Source: Micrococcales bacterium 72-143
GTDB lineage: Bacteria > Actinomycetota > Actinomycetes > Actinomycetales > Microbacteriaceae
NCBI GenBank assembly: GCA_001898835.1
Contig: MKVM01000003.1
Span: 661,852-725,851 of the forward strand
Length of the DNA stretch: 64,000 nt
Direction of reading: 5' to 3'
This document shows, in pieces, positions 10,045-19,393 of this stretch. The translations under genes and the position numbers were made by a program. The notes beneath the pieces were generated by a model that saw nothing but the letters and a program-made list of their open reading frames with translations, had not been told where the DNA came from and searched no databases. Position 1 is the stretch's first letter; each line of letters opens with the position of its first letter.

Positions 10045-10129
10045 CACCGCATGGCCGGCGCGCGACCGCGCCGCGCGCCGGAACTGGCGGCGTGGGCCCA
10101 CCCGCGGTTCGATTCACCGCGCAACACGA

Positions 10130-10166
10130 AGGTCCTGCCGGCGGCCGGTGGCCACCGTCAGGACCT
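10130..10166 (-). terminator. hairpin downstream of tRNA-Gly
   Basis: Arms AGGTCCTG (10130-10137) and CAGGACCT (10159-10166) pair perfectly, and the 21-base loop contains the palindrome CGGTGGCCACCG. It begins 3 bases past the tRNA 3' end in the direction of its transcription, so it is a likely tRNA terminator. Confidence 0.6.
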
Positions 10167-10168
10167 CG

Positions 10169-10239
10169 AGGGGCTGACGGGAATCGAACCCGCGCTGTCT
10201 GCTTGGGAAGCAGAAGTTCTGCCATTGAACTACAGCCCC
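10169..10239 (-). tRNA. tRNA-Gly (CCC anticodon)
   Basis: Read on the minus strand, the 71-base gene folds as a full cloverleaf. The acceptor stem is GGGGCTG/CAGCCCC with a T discriminator base, and the D stem is GTTC/GAAC. The anticodon arm is TCTGC-TTCCCAA-GCAGA, giving anticodon CCC, and the T-arm is GCGGG-TTCGATT-CCCGT. CCA is not encoded. It reads GGG glycine codons. Its 3' end is duplicated 146 bases away. Confidence 0.97.
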
Positions 10240-10266
10240 GCAGCCGCGAACGGCTACCGCTAGAGC

Positions 10267-10923
10267 CTATACGAGCCGCTCGACCGCGGAGGGACGGAAG
10301 CCGCGGAAGGTCAGCCACAGCCCGAGGCTCAGCTCCCACAGGGCGATGGGCGCGGCGGCCGCCGCCGCCACGGGCGAGGTCTGATCGAAGGCGCCGAAGA
10401 GCGTCGCGCACGCGGAGGCGGCGAGCAGGGGGATGCCGACGATGCCGACGAGCGGGATCGCCCGGGGAACGAGGCGGCCGCGCAGCAGCGCGGGCGCGAG
10501 GAAGAGGGCGTTGACCGCGGGGATGAGGCCGGGCCCGAGGAGGAACGCCCAGCGGTGCGCCTCGACGAGGGAGGCCGCGAGCGGGTCGTCCGCGTCCACG
10601 CCGGCCGCGCGCGCCCCGGCGAGCACGAGCACCGTCACGACCCCGAGCACGATGATCGACGCCTCGAGCGTCCGCGCGGCCGCGAAGCCGAACGCGGCGA
10701 CCTCGCTGACCCGTCGCACGACGGGCGCGAGCACGACCGCGGTGCCGATGCAGGTCACCGCGAGCAGCACCTCGAGGAGCGCCGCCACCCGGATGCCGGT
10801 CGGGTCGGGATGCGCCGCCCCGGCGAGCAGAGGCGCGTAGAGCGCGGCGGCCGGGATGGAGGTGGCGAAGGTGGCGAGGTACAGCAGGCCCGCGGCGAGG
10901 GCGAGGCGGCGATGGGCGGGCAC
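10267..10923 (-). CDS. DUF4386-like integral membrane protein
   Basis: A 218-residue protein made of about six hydrophobic helices (first at about residues 7-27), with a short Arg-rich C-terminal tail. It resembles the DUF4386 family of membrane proteins, whose function is not established. The chosen start is GTG at 10923, which follows GAAAGGAC at good spacing and gives an N terminus that runs directly into the first helix. It is divergent from a TetR-type regulator, with two palindromic operators between the genes. The expected arrangement is a membrane protein whose expression is held down by its neighbour, as for TetR-controlled efflux genes, though nothing here shows transport. Confidence 0.78.
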   Translation of the reverse strand: MPAHRRLALAAGLLYLATFATSIPAAALYAPLLAGAAHPDPTGIRVAALLEVLLAVTCIGTAVVLAPVVRRVSEVAAFGFAAARTLEASIIVLGVVTVLVLAGARAAGVDADDPLAASLVEAHRWAFLLGPGLIPAVNALFLAPALLRGRLVPRAIPLVGIVGIPLLAASACATLFGAFDQTSPVAAAAAAPIALWELSLGLWLTFRGFRPSAVERLV

Positions 10924-10941
10924 GGGGGTCCTTTCGAGAAG

Positions 10942-10960
10942 AGGTGTACGGCGTACACCT
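10942..10960. promoter_or_regulatory. TetR-type operator 1 (perfect palindrome)
   Basis: A perfect 19-base palindrome, AGGTGTACG-G-CGTACACCT, lies 19 bases from the GTG of the membrane-protein gene. Its centre is 33 bp (about three helical turns) from a second copy beside the regulator gene. Confidence 0.8.
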
Positions 10961-10974
10961 TGCAGGGTGAGGCT

Positions 10975-10993
10975 AGGCGTACGGTGTACACCT
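10975..10993. promoter_or_regulatory. TetR-type operator 2 (near-palindrome)
   Basis: AGGCGTACG-G-TGTACACCT is the same 19-base operator with 7 of 9 positions symmetrical, ending 14 bases before the regulator's ATG. It is the likely autoregulation site. Confidence 0.78.
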
Positions 10994-11007
10994 GTCAAGA
11001 TGACGGG

Positions 11008-11688
11008 ATGAGCGCACAGGGCGAGACGCGGCGGGCGCCGCTCGACCGCGCCCGCGTCCTCGCCGCCGCCGTCGCCGCGGCGGATCGCTCGGGCCTCGAC
11101 GCCCTCAGCATGCGCTCGCTCGCCGCCGAGCTCGGCGTCGTGCCGATGGCCCTCTACAAGCACGTCGCCGACAAGGACGACCTCGTCGGGGGCATGGTCG
11201 ACACCGTCATCGCCGGTTACGATCCCGCGGATGCCGTGGGGGGGCCCGCCGAGGTGCGCGCCCGCATCCGCTCCGCCCGCGCCGGGCTGCTCGCGCATCC
11301 GTGGCTGCGCACCGCCATCGAGAGCCGCACGCGCCGCACGCCCGCGGTGCTCGCCCACATGGACGCCGTCGCGGGCGCCTTCCTGCGCGGCGGCTACAGT
11401 GCCGACCTCACCCACCACGCCATGCACGCGCTCGGGCACCGCATCTGGGGGTTCAGCCCGGAGGCGTTCGAGGAGCCGCCAGCCGAGCCGCCCAGCCCCG
11501 CCGAGCGGGAGGCGATGCTGCGGACGATGGCCGAGCGCTTCCCGCACATCACCGCCATCGCGATGGACACCGCGGCGCGCACCCCGAGCGGGACGTGCGA
11601 GCCGGAGGGGGAGTTCGACTTCACCCTCGACCTGCTGCTCGACGCGTTCGAGCGGCTGCACGCGGCCGGGTGGACCTCCAGCGCCTAG
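11008..11688 (+). CDS. TetR-family transcriptional repressor (TetR_C_1 type)
   Basis: A 226-residue one-component regulator. Residues about 12-58 form the N-terminal helix-turn-helix ([22 protein letters not shown], recognition helix around VPMALYKH), followed by [10 protein letters not shown], a classic TetR boundary. The C-terminal ligand-binding half is of the tetracycline-repressor type (TetR_C_1). It is divergent from the DUF4386-like gene, and the shared 84-base gap contains two 19-base palindromes, the expected TetR operators. Its ligand cannot be read from sequence. dcd follows after 19 bases with no visible terminator, so read-through is possible. Confidence 0.92.
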   Translation: MSAQGETRRAPLDRARVLAAAVAAADRSGLDALSMRSLAAELGVVPMALYKHVADKDDLVGGMVDTVIAGYDPADAVGGPAEVRARIRSARAGLLAHPWLRTAIESRTRRTPAVLAHMDAVAGAFLRGGYSADLTHHAMHALGHRIWGFSPEAFEEPPAEPPSPAEREAMLRTMAERFPHITAIAMDTAARTPSGTCEPEGEFDFTLDLLLDAFERLHAAGWTSSA

Positions 11689-11707
11689 CGCCCGATACGC
11701 TCGACGC

Positions 11708-12313
11708 ATGCTGCTGAGCGACCGCGACATCACCGCCGAACTCGACGCCGGGCGCATCGGCCTCTCCCCGCTCGACCGCGAGATGATCCAGCCCTCGAGC
11801 ATCGACGTGCGCCTCGACCGCTACTTCCGGCTGTTCGACAACCACAAGTACCCCTTCATCGATCCCGCCGAGGAGCAGCCCGAGCTCACCCGTCTCATCG
11901 AGACGAAACCGGGCGAGCCGTTCATCCTGCACCCGGGTGAGTTCGTGCTCGGCTCCACCTACGAGCTCGTCACCCTCCCCGACGACCTCGCGGCCCGCCT
12001 CGAGGGCAAGAGCTCGCTCGGCCGCCTCGGCCTGCTCACCCACTCGACCGCCGGCTTCGTCGACCCCGGGTTCTCCGGGCACGTGACGCTCGAGCTCTCC
12101 AACGTCGCGACGCTGCCCATCAAGCTGTGGCCGGGCATGAAGATCGGGCAGCTGTGCTTCATCCGCACGAGCTCGCCCGTCGTCAACGCGTACGGGTCCG
12201 GCCCCTACGCGAACCGCTACCAGGGTCAGCGCGGTCCGACGGCGTCGCGCTCCTGGCAGAACTTCCACCGCACGGATGTCACCGTGACGGACGCGGGAGC
12301 GCCGGGCGAGTAG
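11708..12313 (+). CDS. dcd: dCTP deaminase (probably bifunctional, dUMP-forming)
   Basis: Cytosolic enzyme that deaminates dCTP on the way to dUMP/dTTP. The 201-residue protein shows the family motifs: [14 protein letters not shown], the [12 protein letters not shown] loop containing the conserved Ser-Ser-Gly-type catalytic segment, [19 protein letters not shown], and C-terminal [11 protein letters not shown], which closes over the nucleotide. Actinobacterial members of this length are often bifunctional and also hydrolyse dUTP to dUMP; that is inference from the family. It converges with idi, leaving only 6 bases between stop codons and no terminator-like hairpin. Confidence 0.95.
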   Translation: MLLSDRDITAELDAGRIGLSPLDREMIQPSSIDVRLDRYFRLFDNHKYPFIDPAEEQPELTRLIETKPGEPFILHPGEFVLGSTYELVTLPDDLAARLEGKSSLGRLGLLTHSTAGFVDPGFSGHVTLELSNVATLPIKLWPGMKIGQLCFIRTSSPVVNAYGSGPYANRYQGQRGPTASRSWQNFHRTDVTVTDAGAPGE

Positions 12314-12319
12314 CCTGCG

Positions 12320-12862
12320 CTACTTGCCGGCCGGCCAGGCCGCGAGCTGCAGCGAGAACCACGGGCTGAAGGCGAACGGAGCGGCGGAGACCGCCATCCG
12401 CAGCGAGATCGGGTCGACCCACACCCACTCGGCGACCTCGTCCTTCGCGGGCTTCGGGTCGGCGTCGACGATCGCCCGGAACACCGGGCAGATCTCGTTC
12501 TCGACGATGCCGTTCGCGTCGGCCGCGCGGTAGCGGAAGTGCGGGAGCACGATGTCGACGTCGCGCACCGGCACGCCCAGCTCGTCCTCCGCGCGGCGGA
12601 GCACGGCGTCGACCGCCTTCTCGCCGGGGGCCGGGTGCCCGCAGAAGGCGTTCGTCCACACGCCCGCGAAGGTGTCCTTGGTGAGGGCGCGCCGGGTCAT
12701 CAGCATGCGTCCCGCGGGGTTGAAGACGTGGCACGAGAACGCGAAGTGCAGGGGCGTGTCGGTCGTGTGCACCGTGGCCTTGGGGGCGGTGCCGACGGGC
12801 TTTCCCCCGTCGTCGAGCAGGAGGACGAGTTCGGTGCCATCAGGGGCGGACGACATGGCCAC
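12320..12862 (-). CDS. idi: isopentenyl-diphosphate delta-isomerase, type I (Nudix)
   Basis: Interconverts isopentenyl and dimethylallyl diphosphate, balancing precursors for isoprenoids such as menaquinone, carotenoids and polyprenyl carriers. The 180-residue protein has the type I signature: catalytic Cys74 in WTNAFCGHP, the Nudix-like helix RRAEDELGV (about 89-97), metal-binding and catalytic glutamates in ENEICPVF (Glu121, Glu123), and the WVW motif near residues 145-150. The frame opens with GTG at 12862; the ATG two codons later (12856) may be the real start. It is divergent from nothing and lies head-to-tail with the MarR-like gene on the same strand, 41 bases away. Confidence 0.95.
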   Translation of the reverse strand: MAMSSAPDGTELVLLLDDGGKPVGTAPKATVHTTDTPLHFAFSCHVFNPAGRMLMTRRALTKDTFAGVWTNAFCGHPAPGEKAVDAVLRRAEDELGVPVRDVDIVLPHFRYRAADANGIVENEICPVFRAIVDADPKPAKDEVAEWVWVDPISLRMAVSAAPFAFSPWFSLQLAAWPAGK

Positions 12863-12903
12863 AGACTAGCGGGAATGCCGGACCACGGCCGGAGCCGGTG
12901 GCG

Positions 12904-13317
12904 TCAGGCGTCCCAGCCGAGGTTGCGCGCCATCCGCTCGAGGAGGGCGATGGTGGACTCCTCCTCCTCGGGGGTGATGCCGTCGAGCACGCGGACGCGC
13001 AGCTCGGCGACCGCGTCGAGGATGTGCCCGTGGGCCGTGCGACCGCGCTCGGTGAGCCGGTAGGCGTCGGCCGCCTCCACCCATCCGGACTCCACGAGCT
13101 CGCCGAGCTGCTCGGCGGCGGTCGCGTCGTCGTCGAAGGCGGGGAGGTCGGCGAGCGCGGCGTCGAGCTGGTCGGCGGTCGCGGGGCCGTCCCCGAGGGC
13201 GGTCAGGATGCGCCACTGCATGCGCGTGATGCCGTGCTCGTCGAGCGCCCCCGCGAAGCCGCGCTCCACGAGGCGGTCGACGAGCGCGAGCCAGTAGGCC
13301 AGGGTCCGCGTCGACAT
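12904..13317 (-). CDS. MarR-like winged-helix regulator
   Basis: A 137-residue protein with a helical start (LAYWLALVDRLVERGF), a winged helix at about residues 30-95 (MQWRILTALGDGPATADQLDAAL, then LVESGWVEAADAYRLTERGR) and a C-terminal helix, the usual MarR layout. The LTERGR wing is characteristic. It is transcribed toward idi and lies between idi and an MFS transporter gene on the same strand. The 246-base gap upstream of it contains a perfect long inverted repeat and a G-rich tract. Its target and ligand are unknown. Confidence 0.75.
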   Translation of the reverse strand: MSTRTLAYWLALVDRLVERGFAGALDEHGITRMQWRILTALGDGPATADQLDAALADLPAFDDDATAAEQLGELVESGWVEAADAYRLTERGRTAHGHILDAVAELRVRVLDGITPEEEESTIALLERMARNLGWDA

Positions 13318-13354
13318 GTCCCCACGCTAGCCCCGTCATCCGCTCCGGTCACCC

Positions 13355-13436
13355 CAGAAATGCAGGAGATTCTGGCGTGGGTCACCGCGGATGCGGCGGT
13401 CGGCGGCCCGGCGGAGTGGAATCTCCTGCATTTCTG
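13355..13436. repeat. long perfect inverted repeat (18-bp arms)
   Basis: CAGAAATGCAGGAGATTC (13355-13372) and its exact complement (13419-13436) flank a 46-base GC-rich spacer, 38 bases upstream of the MarR-like start. The arms are much more AT-rich than their surroundings. It could be a terminator for the MFS gene, a regulator site or a member of an intergenic repeat family. Confidence 0.8.
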
Positions 13437-13441
13437 AGAGT

Positions 13442-13555
13442 CGGCCGGGGCCGGGGCGGGGGCCGGGGCCGAGGGACGGGGACGGGGCCGAGGGACGGGG
13501 CCGGGGCCGGAGGTGGGAGTCGGAGGTGGGGGCCGGAGGTGGGGGCGGATGCGGC
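13442..13555 (+). repeat. G-run tract with G-quadruplex potential
   Basis: About 110 bases composed of runs of three to five G separated by CC, GA or GT, with at least twelve G-runs on the + strand. It ends 8 bases before the MFS transporter stop codon, at the 3' end of that gene. No reading frame is plausible here. Confidence 0.7.
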
Positions 13556-13563
13556 GGCGGAGC

Positions 13564-15318
13564 TCAGCCGAGGGTGAGGGCGGGCAGCACGCCGAACTGG
13601 GTGAGCAGCGCGAGTGCCGCGCCGACGACGGCGAGCGCCGCGAGCACGAGCACCGTCTTGCCCACGCCCGCTCCGGACTCGCCCGTGGTGCGGATGCGGC
13701 CGAGGCCGCGCAGCGCGAGCACCCCCGAGATCGCGGCGACGAGGAACGCGCCCGCCGCGATGACGAACCCGCCAGGGATGTAGGCGGCGCCGGTGACCGA
13801 GAAGATCGCGGCGCCGACGCCCACGAACAGTGCGAGGGTCAGGCCGCGCAACACGTCGACGTTCCATCCGCTCAGGTGCTGGAACTCGCCGCTCGCGACG
13901 ACGCCCTTCGGCAGCCGCACGAAGACGAGCAGCAGCAGGCCGACTGCGACCACGAGCACGACGCCGATGATGCCGAACACGGTGCTCGCGAACACCGTGA
14001 TGAAGATGGTCCACGCCGCTGGGGAGAGGATGCTGGCCACGCGCCCGGTGGTCGCGTACAGGCCGAACACCTCGCCCTGCATCCCCGCCGGGGTGACCCG
14101 GGTGAGGAGCGAGCGGCTCGCCGCCTGCGCGGGGCCGGTGAACGCCGACAGGGCGAGGCCGCCGATCCAGAAGGCGATCGTGCCGAGGTCGCGTGCGAAG
14201 AACACGAAGAGCCCCATGACGATGAGTCCGCCGAGCGCCGTGACGATGACAGCCTTGGCGCCGAACCGGTCGTCGAGGCGACCCGCCACGATCGTCGACA
14301 CGCCCGCCACCACGTTGGCGATGAGGCCGAAGATCATGACCTCGTTGGAGGTGAACCCGAAGCCGACGGCCGCGAGGATGCCGCCGAACGCGAAGACGCC
14401 CGCGAGACCGTCGCGGTAGATGGCGCTAGCGAAGAGGAACCAGAACGTGGGGCGCGACTGCTGGAAGAGGGCGATCATGTCCTTCACGAGCTCGACGTAG
14501 CTCGAGAAGAAGCCCACCTTCGGGCGGTCGTCGACCGCCCGGTGCTCGGGCACGTTGAGCACGAGCGGGATGGCGAACACGATCGTCCACACCGCCGCAC
14601 CGACCGCGATCAGCCGGTAGGCGAGACCGCCGGAGGTGTCGAGGCCGAACCAGTCGAGCTGCGTGAGCACGACGACGATGATGAGCGCGACGACGCCGCC
14701 GAGGTAGCCGAGACCCCAGCCGAGGCCGCTCACGCGTCCGGCGGTCGCGGGGGTCGAGACCTGGTGGAGCATCGCGTTGTAGTTGACGCCCGCGATCTCG
14801 GAGACGACGGCGCCGAGCGCGAGCACGATCGCGCCGTAGGTGAAGTAGGCGGGGTCCTCGTAGACGAAGAAGAGGGCGAACTGCGCGAGCGCGAGCAGCG
14901 CCGTGAACGACACGAGCCAGCGCTTGCGGCCCCCGCTCACATCCGAGCGCACGCCGAGCACGGGGGCGAGCGCGAAGATCAGCAGTCCCGCGATCGCCGT
15001 CCACGCGCCGTACTGGCTCGAGAGCCGGGCGAGCGCCTCGACCTTCGCGGGGCTCCCGTCGGGCAGGGCGGCGACGTCGGCCGGCAGGAAGTGCGCGGAG
15101 ACCAGATAAAGGGGTGCGAAGACGAAGGTGAGGATGACGGAGTTGAACGGCTGCGTCGCCCAGTCCCACATCGCCCACGAGACGAACTGCTTGCGGGGGA
15201 CCTTGCCGGCGACGAGCTCGCCCTCCGTCATGACGCGCATGGCCGCGGTGCTCGCGGTCGGCGCGGGGGCGGGCACGGATGCGGGGGCCGAGGCGTCGTC
15301 GCCGGTCGGGTCGGTCAT
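13564..15318 (-). CDS. MFS transporter, UMF1/Atg22-like
   Basis: A 584-residue membrane transporter with about twelve or more hydrophobic segments. It has the UMF1-type N terminus (KQFVSWAMWDWATQPFNSVI, about residues 43-62) and the YNAMLHQVSTPATAGRVSGLGWGLGYLGG-type central region (described by its ends at about 175-203). The family includes Atg22-like vacuolar amino-acid exporters in yeast; the substrate in bacteria is undefined. The first 30 residues are Ala/Pro/Thr-rich and weakly supported, and no Shine-Dalgarno sequence precedes 15318, so the real start may be one of the Met residues near 28-31. It is divergent from dnaK across 197 bases, so HspR bound at the distal HAIR site may also influence it. 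Confidence 0.87.
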   Translation of the reverse strand: MTDPTGDDASAPASVPAPAPTASTAAMRVMTEGELVAGKVPRKQFVSWAMWDWATQPFNSVILTFVFAPLYLVSAHFLPADVAALPDGSPAKVEALARLSSQYGAWTAIAGLLIFALAPVLGVRSDVSGGRKRWLVSFTALLALAQFALFFVYEDPAYFTYGAIVLALGAVVSEIAGVNYNAMLHQVSTPATAGRVSGLGWGLGYLGGVVALIIVVVLTQLDWFGLDTSGGLAYRLIAVGAAVWTIVFAIPLVLNVPEHRAVDDRPKVGFFSSYVELVKDMIALFQQSRPTFWFLFASAIYRDGLAGVFAFGGILAAVGFGFTSNEVMIFGLIANVVAGVSTIVAGRLDDRFGAKAVIVTALGGLIVMGLFVFFARDLGTIAFWIGGLALSAFTGPAQAASRSLLTRVTPAGMQGEVFGLYATTGRVASILSPAAWTIFITVFASTVFGIIGVVLVVAVGLLLLVFVRLPKGVVASGEFQHLSGWNVDVLRGLTLALFVGVGAAIFSVTGAAYIPGGFVIAAGAFLVAAISGVLALRGLGRIRTTGESGAGVGKTVLVLAALAVVGAALALLTQFGVLPALTLG

Positions 15319-15404
15319 GCGGCAACGGTACTGCCGTCGGGTGAACAGCGGGATACCTCCGGCCCCGCGCGTCTCGGCGGATCGGACGAGATCTGCGGGG
15401 CCGC

Positions 15405-15425
15405 CTTGAGTCGAGTCGACTCAAT
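15405..15425. promoter_or_regulatory. HAIR element 1 (HspR operator) upstream of dnaK
   Basis: CTTGAGT-N7-ACTCAAT matches the HspR-associated inverted repeat CTTGAGT-N7-ACTCAAG with one mismatch. It lies 4 bases upstream of the -35 box and 52 bp, about five helical turns, from HAIR 2. Confidence 0.9.
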
Positions 15426-15429
15426 CTTC

Positions 15430-15456
15430 TTGACAGCGCCTGCGGCGGGGTGCAAA

Positions 15457-15458
<2 letters not shown>
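15430..15458 (+). promoter_or_regulatory. dnaK promoter (-35 TTGACA, 17-bp spacer, -10 CAAACT)
   Basis: A perfect -35 hexamer (15430-15435) is spaced 17 bases from CAAACT (15453-15458). The last two bases of that -10 are the first two bases of HAIR 2. The clpB promoter has TAAACT in exactly the same position relative to its HAIR, which supports this choice of -10. Confidence 0.75.
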
Positions 15459-17369
<1,911 letters not shown>

Positions 17370-17371
17370 GC

Positions 17372-17992
17372 ATGGCTGACAAGGACCGCGACGACACTGG
17401 CCGTGATGGCCGGGGCCGTGAGGACGAGGAGCCGAAGGTCCAGGACAAGCGGAAGATCGACCCGGAGACCGGCGAGCCGCGGGCGGGTACGCCCGCGGCC
17501 GACCGGGCCCCCGAGTCGGATGACGGTCTGAGCGACGACGACCTCGCGCTGCTGGCCGACGCCGAGAGGGACCTCGTGGCCGAGTACCGCGAGATCGCGG
17601 CGCGGGCCCAGGCCGACCTCAAGAACTTCCGCACCCGCGTCGAGCGCGACCGCGCGGCGAACCGCGAGGCCGTGATCGCCGAGGTGATCCGCTCGCTGCT
17701 CCCCGTGATCGACGACCTCGACCGGGCCGACGCCCACGGCGACCTCGTCGAGGGCGCGCCGCTCACCCTCGTGTCCCAGAAGCTGCGGGCCGGCTTCGAG
17801 AAGTACGGCCTGAAGCGGGTCGGCGAGGTGGGCGAGGCCTTCGACCCCAACATCCACGAGGCGGTCGTGCACCTGCCCGACCCGGAGGCCGAGGGCGAGA
17901 CCGTCAAGGACGTCATCCAGACCGGATACGTGCTCGGCGACCGCCTCATCCGGGCCGCCAAGGTCGCCGTGAGCGCACCCCCCGCCAGCTGA
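17372..17992 (+). CDS. grpE: nucleotide exchange factor GrpE
   Basis: Releases ADP from DnaK and so resets the chaperone cycle. Of 206 residues, the first 70 or so are acidic and disordered; a long helix follows (EYREIAARAQADLKNFRTRV, about 72-91), which would form the dimer coiled coil. The C-terminal beta domain carries the signature region KYGLKRVGEVGEAFDPNIHE at about 145-164. It starts 2 bases after the dnaK stop, so the genes are coupled, and dnaJ follows after 22 bases. Confidence 0.98.
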   Translation: MADKDRDDTGRDGRGREDEEPKVQDKRKIDPETGEPRAGTPAADRAPESDDGLSDDDLALLADAERDLVAEYREIAARAQADLKNFRTRVERDRAANREAVIAEVIRSLLPVIDDLDRADAHGDLVEGAPLTLVSQKLRAGFEKYGLKRVGEVGEAFDPNIHEAVVHLPDPEAEGETVKDVIQTGYVLGDRLIRAAKVAVSAPPAS

Positions 17993-18014
17993 ACGACAAC
18001 CCGAGAGGAGTCCG

Positions 18015-18977
18015 ATGGCCAGCCAGGACTGGTTCGACAAGGACTTCTACGCCACGCTCGGCGTCGCGAAGGACGTCTCCGACGCCGAGCTGAAGAAGGT
18101 CTACCGCAAGCTCGCGCGGCAGTATCACCCCGACTCCAACCCGGGTGATGCGGCCGCCGAGGCGCGGTTCAAGGAGATCAGCGAGGCGTACGCTGTGCTC
18201 TCCGACGCGCAGGAGCGCGCCGAGTACGACCAGCTCCGTGCCATGGGCGGCGGCGCCCGGTTCACCTCGGGCGGCCAGGGCTTCGAGGATGTCTTCGGCG
18301 GCATGTTCGGAGGCGGGGGTCGGCAGATGTATACCGCCGGCGGATTCGAGGACCTGCTCGGCGGCATGTTCGGCTCGGGTCGCTTCGGCAACTCGACCGG
18401 CGGCTACCGCGGCTTCGGGGCGCCGACGCCGGGCGCCGACATCACCGCGACCACGACGCTCGACTTCCTGACGGCGATCCACGGCGACACCGTCACCCTG
18501 CAGCTGCCGGGCGGCAAGGCCACGAAGGTGAAGATCCCCGCCGGCGTCAAGGACGGCCAGAAGATCAAGCTGCGCGGCAAGGGCCAGCCGAGCCCCGACG
18601 GCGGCGAGCCGGGCGACCTCGTGCTGACGGTGACCGTGCGTCCGCATCCGGTGTTCGAGCGCGACGGCGCGAACCTGCGCGTCGACGTGCCCGTGACCTT
18701 CACGGAGGCGGCGCTCGGCGCGACGATCGAGGTGCCCACCCTCGACGGCGCCCCCGTGCGTCTGCGCGTGGCCCCGGGCACGCCGAGCGGTCGCGTGCTG
18801 CGCGTCAAGGGCCGGGGCGTCGCGACGGGCAAGTCGACGGGCGACCTGCTCGCGACCGTGCACGTCGTCGTGCCGAGCCACCTCTCCGGCGAGGCGAAGA
18901 AGAAGCTCGAGGACTTCGCGGCGACGCTGCCCGCGGAGAATCCGCGGGAGGAGCTCATCGAGAGGGCGCGCGGCTGA
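18015..18977 (+). CDS. dnaJ: DnaJ-family co-chaperone without zinc finger (type II)
   Basis: J-domain protein that delivers clients to DnaK and stimulates its ATPase. The J domain spans about residues 9-72, with HPD at 38-40; a Gly/Phe-rich stretch follows (about 80-135), then two substrate-binding beta domains and a C-terminal helix. None of the four CXXCXGXG zinc motifs of classic DnaJ is present, so this is a CbpA/type II form at 320 residues, shorter than the usual 370-390. GAGAGGAG precedes the ATG, and the stop overlaps hspR by one base. Confidence 0.95.
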   Translation: MASQDWFDKDFYATLGVAKDVSDAELKKVYRKLARQYHPDSNPGDAAAEARFKEISEAYAVLSDAQERAEYDQLRAMGGGARFTSGGQGFEDVFGGMFGGGGRQMYTAGGFEDLLGGMFGSGRFGNSTGGYRGFGAPTPGADITATTTLDFLTAIHGDTVTLQLPGGKATKVKIPAGVKDGQKIKLRGKGQPSPDGGEPGDLVLTVTVRPHPVFERDGANLRVDVPVTFTEAALGATIEVPTLDGAPVRLRVAPGTPSGRVLRVKGRGVATGKSTGDLLATVHVVVPSHLSGEAKKKLEDFAATLPAENPREELIERARG

Positions 18978-19393
18978 TGGACGAGTCGACGCCCCTGTTC
19001 GCGATCGCAGTCGCCGCGGAGCTCGCCGGCATGCACCCGCAGACCCTGCGCCAGTACGACCGGATGGGGCTCGTGAGCCCGCAGCGCACGGCAGGCAAGT
19101 CGCGCCGCTACTCGATGCGCGACGTCGCCCAGCTGCGTGAGGTCGCGCGGCTCTCCGCCGAGGGGCTCAACCTCGAGGGCATCCGGCGCATCCTCGAGCT
19201 CGAGAACCAGGTGTCCGCTCTGAGCGCCCGCGTGCGCGAGCTGGAGGCGGCGCTCGCCGACGAGCTGCTCGCCCGGCCCGGTCGCCGCGTCTTCGCGGCG
19301 GGCGCCGCCGGCGAGGTAGTGTCGTTGCGCGCCGGCGAGCGGCTCAAGCGGAATCAGGTGGTGGTGTGGCGACCCTTGGGGCCGGGCCGGTAG
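18977..19393 (+). CDS. hspR: heat-shock repressor HspR (MerR family)
   Basis: Repressor of the actinobacterial heat-shock regulon that binds HAIR sequences, with DnaK as co-repressor. The 138-residue protein begins with a MerR helix-turn-helix (LFAIAVAAELAGMHPQTLRQ, then YDRMGLVSPQRT), followed by the RRYS wing, a second helical pair (LNLEGIRRILELE) and a coiled coil at about 70-96. The C-terminal tail (about 100-138) is the HspR-specific segment. Its ATG shares one base with the dnaJ stop, so it is translated from the operon it represses. Matching HAIR operators are present before dnaK and before clpB. Confidence 0.96.
   Translation: MDESTPLFAIAVAAELAGMHPQTLRQYDRMGLVSPQRTAGKSRRYSMRDVAQLREVARLSAEGLNLEGIRRILELENQVSALSARVRELEAALADELLARPGRRVFAAGAAGEVVSLRAGERLKRNQVVVWRPLGPGR

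Noticed and set aside
10103-10121. Second functional tRNA on the + strand
   Set aside because: Only a T-arm-like hairpin is present; acceptor, D and anticodon arms cannot be found.
10267-11802. Long 511-codon reading of the DUF4386-like gene
   Set aside because: The upstream part is antisense to the TetR gene and crosses both operators; GTG 10923 has a good ribosome site directly before the first membrane helix.
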